From: Cryptomeria japonica
Taxonomy: Eukaryota; Streptophyta; Pinopsida; Cupressales; Cupressaceae
Reading direction: 5' to 3'
NCBI RefSeq assembly: GCF_030272615.1
Contig: NC_081409.1
Coordinates: 912,763,840 to 912,827,839 of the forward strand
DNA: 64,000 bases
Shown: in pieces, positions 62,501 through 64,000 of the stretch
How positions within the stretch are numbered: the first letter of the stretch is position 1
Layout of the letters: each line of letters begins with the position of its first letter
Translations under genes and position numbers: made by a program
The notes under the pieces: generated by a model
What the model saw: the letters and a program-made list of their open reading frames with translations, nothing else
Told to the model about the DNA's origin: nothing
Database searches by the model: none

Positions 62501-62990
62501 CGCTTAAGCTGCATTGCATAAATCATACGAAGAGACACGGGTCTCTGAATTCCAATGATTACTATGTAAGAACCATGATCATCCTCACACTCGATCTTTT
62601 TCAGGTGACAATCCATCTTGGCTCTGTGGTCATAAAGCCAATCCATGCCAAGTACGATGCCATATGATCCGAGTGGTGTAACTCTAAGGTCTACTAAAGT
62701 GGTGATATTACTAATCTGAAGCTGACATCCCCTAACCTCTGATTCCACTGACACTCTAGCCCCTGAAGCTAACTCCACTTCCCAACTGACCTCTTGTCTA
62801 ATTGCCACTAGCCCGCAACGCTCCACAACCAATGGAGATATAAAAGAGTTAGTAGCTCCTGAATCAAATAATATAGATACACTGCTACCTCTGATCATAC
62901 CTGCAACCTCAATAACCGTGGCCTGATACTCTGCCTGGCGGTTGTTAACCACTGTGAAGACCCTATGGGACTTGCCCATATCCCCAACTG
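59591..62990 (-). pseudogene. Chromovirus protease, reverse transcriptase, RNase H, integrase and chromodomain, decayed
   Basis: Domain order on the minus strand: protease with ILFDSGATNSFIS (near 62850); RT from EIDFHIDLVPG, with SPWGAPV (near 62190), [45 protein letters not shown] and FLNDILIYS (near 61850); RNase H with [19 protein letters not shown] and [10 protein letters not shown] (near 61400-61200); integrase with an HHCC zinc finger (HPGVKKM ... CLECQRV) and a DDE core (DFIIGLP, ISDRDTLF, QIERVNQVLEDML); then [24 protein letters not shown] and MRSQYPHLF, a chromodomain. One base is missing near 62181; nine further disruptions are stops. FLND replaces the canonical FIDD, losing a metal-binding Asp in the RT active site. 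Ends with TAG at 59591. Confidence 0.9.
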
Positions 62991-64000
62991 TCGGCTCTGA
63001 TGTTGCCATCCTCTGACTGCCTGCCATCTGACCTTGAGGACACTCTCTCGCCATGTGTCCCATGGCTCCACATGTGAAGCAAGCGCCACGTGCCTGAAAT
63101 TGCACGCCCTGTGGTCTGGAGAAAGATTGTCCCCCTGTTCTACTAGAACCACTGTACCCACCCCTAGAGGACTGCTGAGTCCTCGCCAGAGGTGTGTAAG
63201 GAGCCTAAGATCGCTGATCTTGCCTCTGACCCTGTGACTGCCACTGCTTGGGCTTTACGCCCTGCTGACTCTGCGGAGGCCTCTCCCTCTGGTTCTGCTG
63301 TGACTGCTGCAAAGGAGGGGGTTTGGAGAACCCCAATGTGTGTCTGTTGTTACCCTTCCAATGGGGTTTCTGAAATCCATAAGTCTGAGGTGTAGGGTTA
63401 CGGTTCTGGGACCAATCCCTCGAGTCCTGAGGTCTGACTTGAATCTCCTCTGCTATCAAAGCCTTCTCCACGACAACCCGTAGGCTCCCTAGAGCAGCCA
63501 TCCTCACTGGTCCTGCTATGCCAGTATTCAGCCCTTTGATAAATCGGTTGACGAGAAGCTTCTCGTCTTTCAGGTAGTCCACGTACGGTAAGAGCTCAAA
63601 AAACTTGCTCTCATACTGGGTCACTGAAAGACCCTTCTACTGGAGGTCATGGAACTCATCCACCCTACACTGTCTATAGTGCTCTAATAAGTACCTCTCC
63701 CTGAATCTCTCTGTGAAAATCTCCCATGTGAGAGTATCTATCACTAAGCCACACTTATATTCCTCCTGTCTCCACCATGTGGAGGTCGTTCCTCTCAATA
63801 GGTGGACTGCTACATGTGCCTTTAGATTGCTCTTGTAGGAGCGCAATGCAAAGCACCTATCCAGGCTCAAAAGCCATGCCTCTGCTTCTACCCCGTCGGT
63901 AGATCCCCCAAAAGATGGTGGTTGTAGGCGCATAACCTCTCTGATTAGATCCCCTGGATCCCGACATGTCCTCTCATAATACACTGGTGCTACTATTGGA
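62991..64000 (-). pseudogene. Chromovirus gag, N-terminus off the right edge
   Basis: Same reading frame as the protease, so gag and pol form one polyprotein. VYYERTCRDPGDLI, LQPPSFGGSTDGVEAEAWL, VHLLRGTTSTWWRQEE and FRERYLLEHYRQCRVDEF match the chromovirus gag core. A Gln/Pro/Arg-rich stretch (about 63420-63190) follows, then the zinc knuckle CFTCGAMGHMARECP (near 63075). Stops at 63637 and 63205 are both TAG. The frame is open at the window edge, so the start codon lies beyond it. Gag would assemble cytoplasmic particles around element RNA. Confidence 0.88.

Larger units (their letters stand above)
55362..64000 (-). mobile_element. Ty3/Gypsy chromovirus nested in the plus-strand Gypsy element, continues off the right edge
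   Basis: Right to left: gag-pol frame (64000-59591), polypurine tract (59574-59563) and 3' LTR (59562-55362). Its 3' boundary falls inside the protease region of the plus-strand element, so it is the later insertion. The adjoining 5 bases TCATG (55357-55361) would be the target duplication; the partner copy and 5' LTR lie outside the window. The chromodomain-like C-terminus and initiator-Met-type relatives point to the plant chromovirus group (Tekay/Reina-like). Confidence 0.85.

Noticed and set aside
1-64000. CRISPR arrays, bacterial operons or ribosome-binding sites
   Set aside because: Tandem repeats lack the short-repeat/unique-spacer layout, and all coding evidence is plant nuclear (introns, plant transposon families).

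Overview
Plant nuclear DNA: A/T-rich, dominated by transposable elements in several states of decay, with spliced gene relics between them. Every recognisable coding domain is of plant transposon type (CACTA/En-Spm transposase, Ty3/Gypsy chromovirus, Ty1/Copia-style LTRs with initiator-Met-tRNA primer sites) or a plant family (GH1 beta-glucosidase). The sparse genes, old nested elements and very long LTRs suit a large plant genome, perhaps a gymnosperm, but the sequence does not settle the species. I see no intact conventional gene.

Layout. 1-1707: A/T-rich end of an antisense LTR running off the left edge. 1708-6424: intron-containing CACTA TNP2-like transposase gene on the minus strand, degenerate. 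8520-9600: worn Ty3/Gypsy reverse transcriptase/RNase H relic (minus). 12380-15000: unassigned repeats, including a 33-bp-arm hairpin and the first copy of a dispersed repeat seen again at 39421. 16403-22478: complete but old LTR element with both LTRs, primer site, polypurine tract and near-matching target duplication; it carries a gag-like zinc-knuckle ORF and, where pol should be, a roughly 700-codon ORF I cannot assign. 26755-32830 and 47307-53110: two diverged copies of one segment, each holding fragments of a GH1 beta-glucosidase gene with locally duplicated exons. 32994-33108: long near-perfect hairpin. 34776-38350: microsatellite, direct and tandem repeats, recurring short motif. 40795-42914: unknown spliced minus-strand gene with a zinc-ribbon-like segment. 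43300-45315: solo-LTR-like sequence. 45536-47170: the most gene-like novelty, a minus-strand locus built from repeated exon pairs of exactly 93 and 69 bases in the same phase. 53110-55361: 5' end of a plus-strand Ty3/Gypsy element (LTR end, primer site, gag, protease), interrupted at 55361 by a minus-strand chromovirus with a 4.2-kb LTR (55362-59562) and a gag-pol frame running off the right edge.

How it fits together: nothing here acts as a pathway. The window records insertion on insertion and decay. In-frame stops in both Gypsy elements and in the unknown 41-42 kb gene are almost all TAG, as expected if CAG glutamine codons were lost by deamination of CHG-methylated cytosine. Exon-scale tandem duplication appears independently at three loci (GH1 relics, 40.8-41.1 kb, 45.5-46.8 kb).
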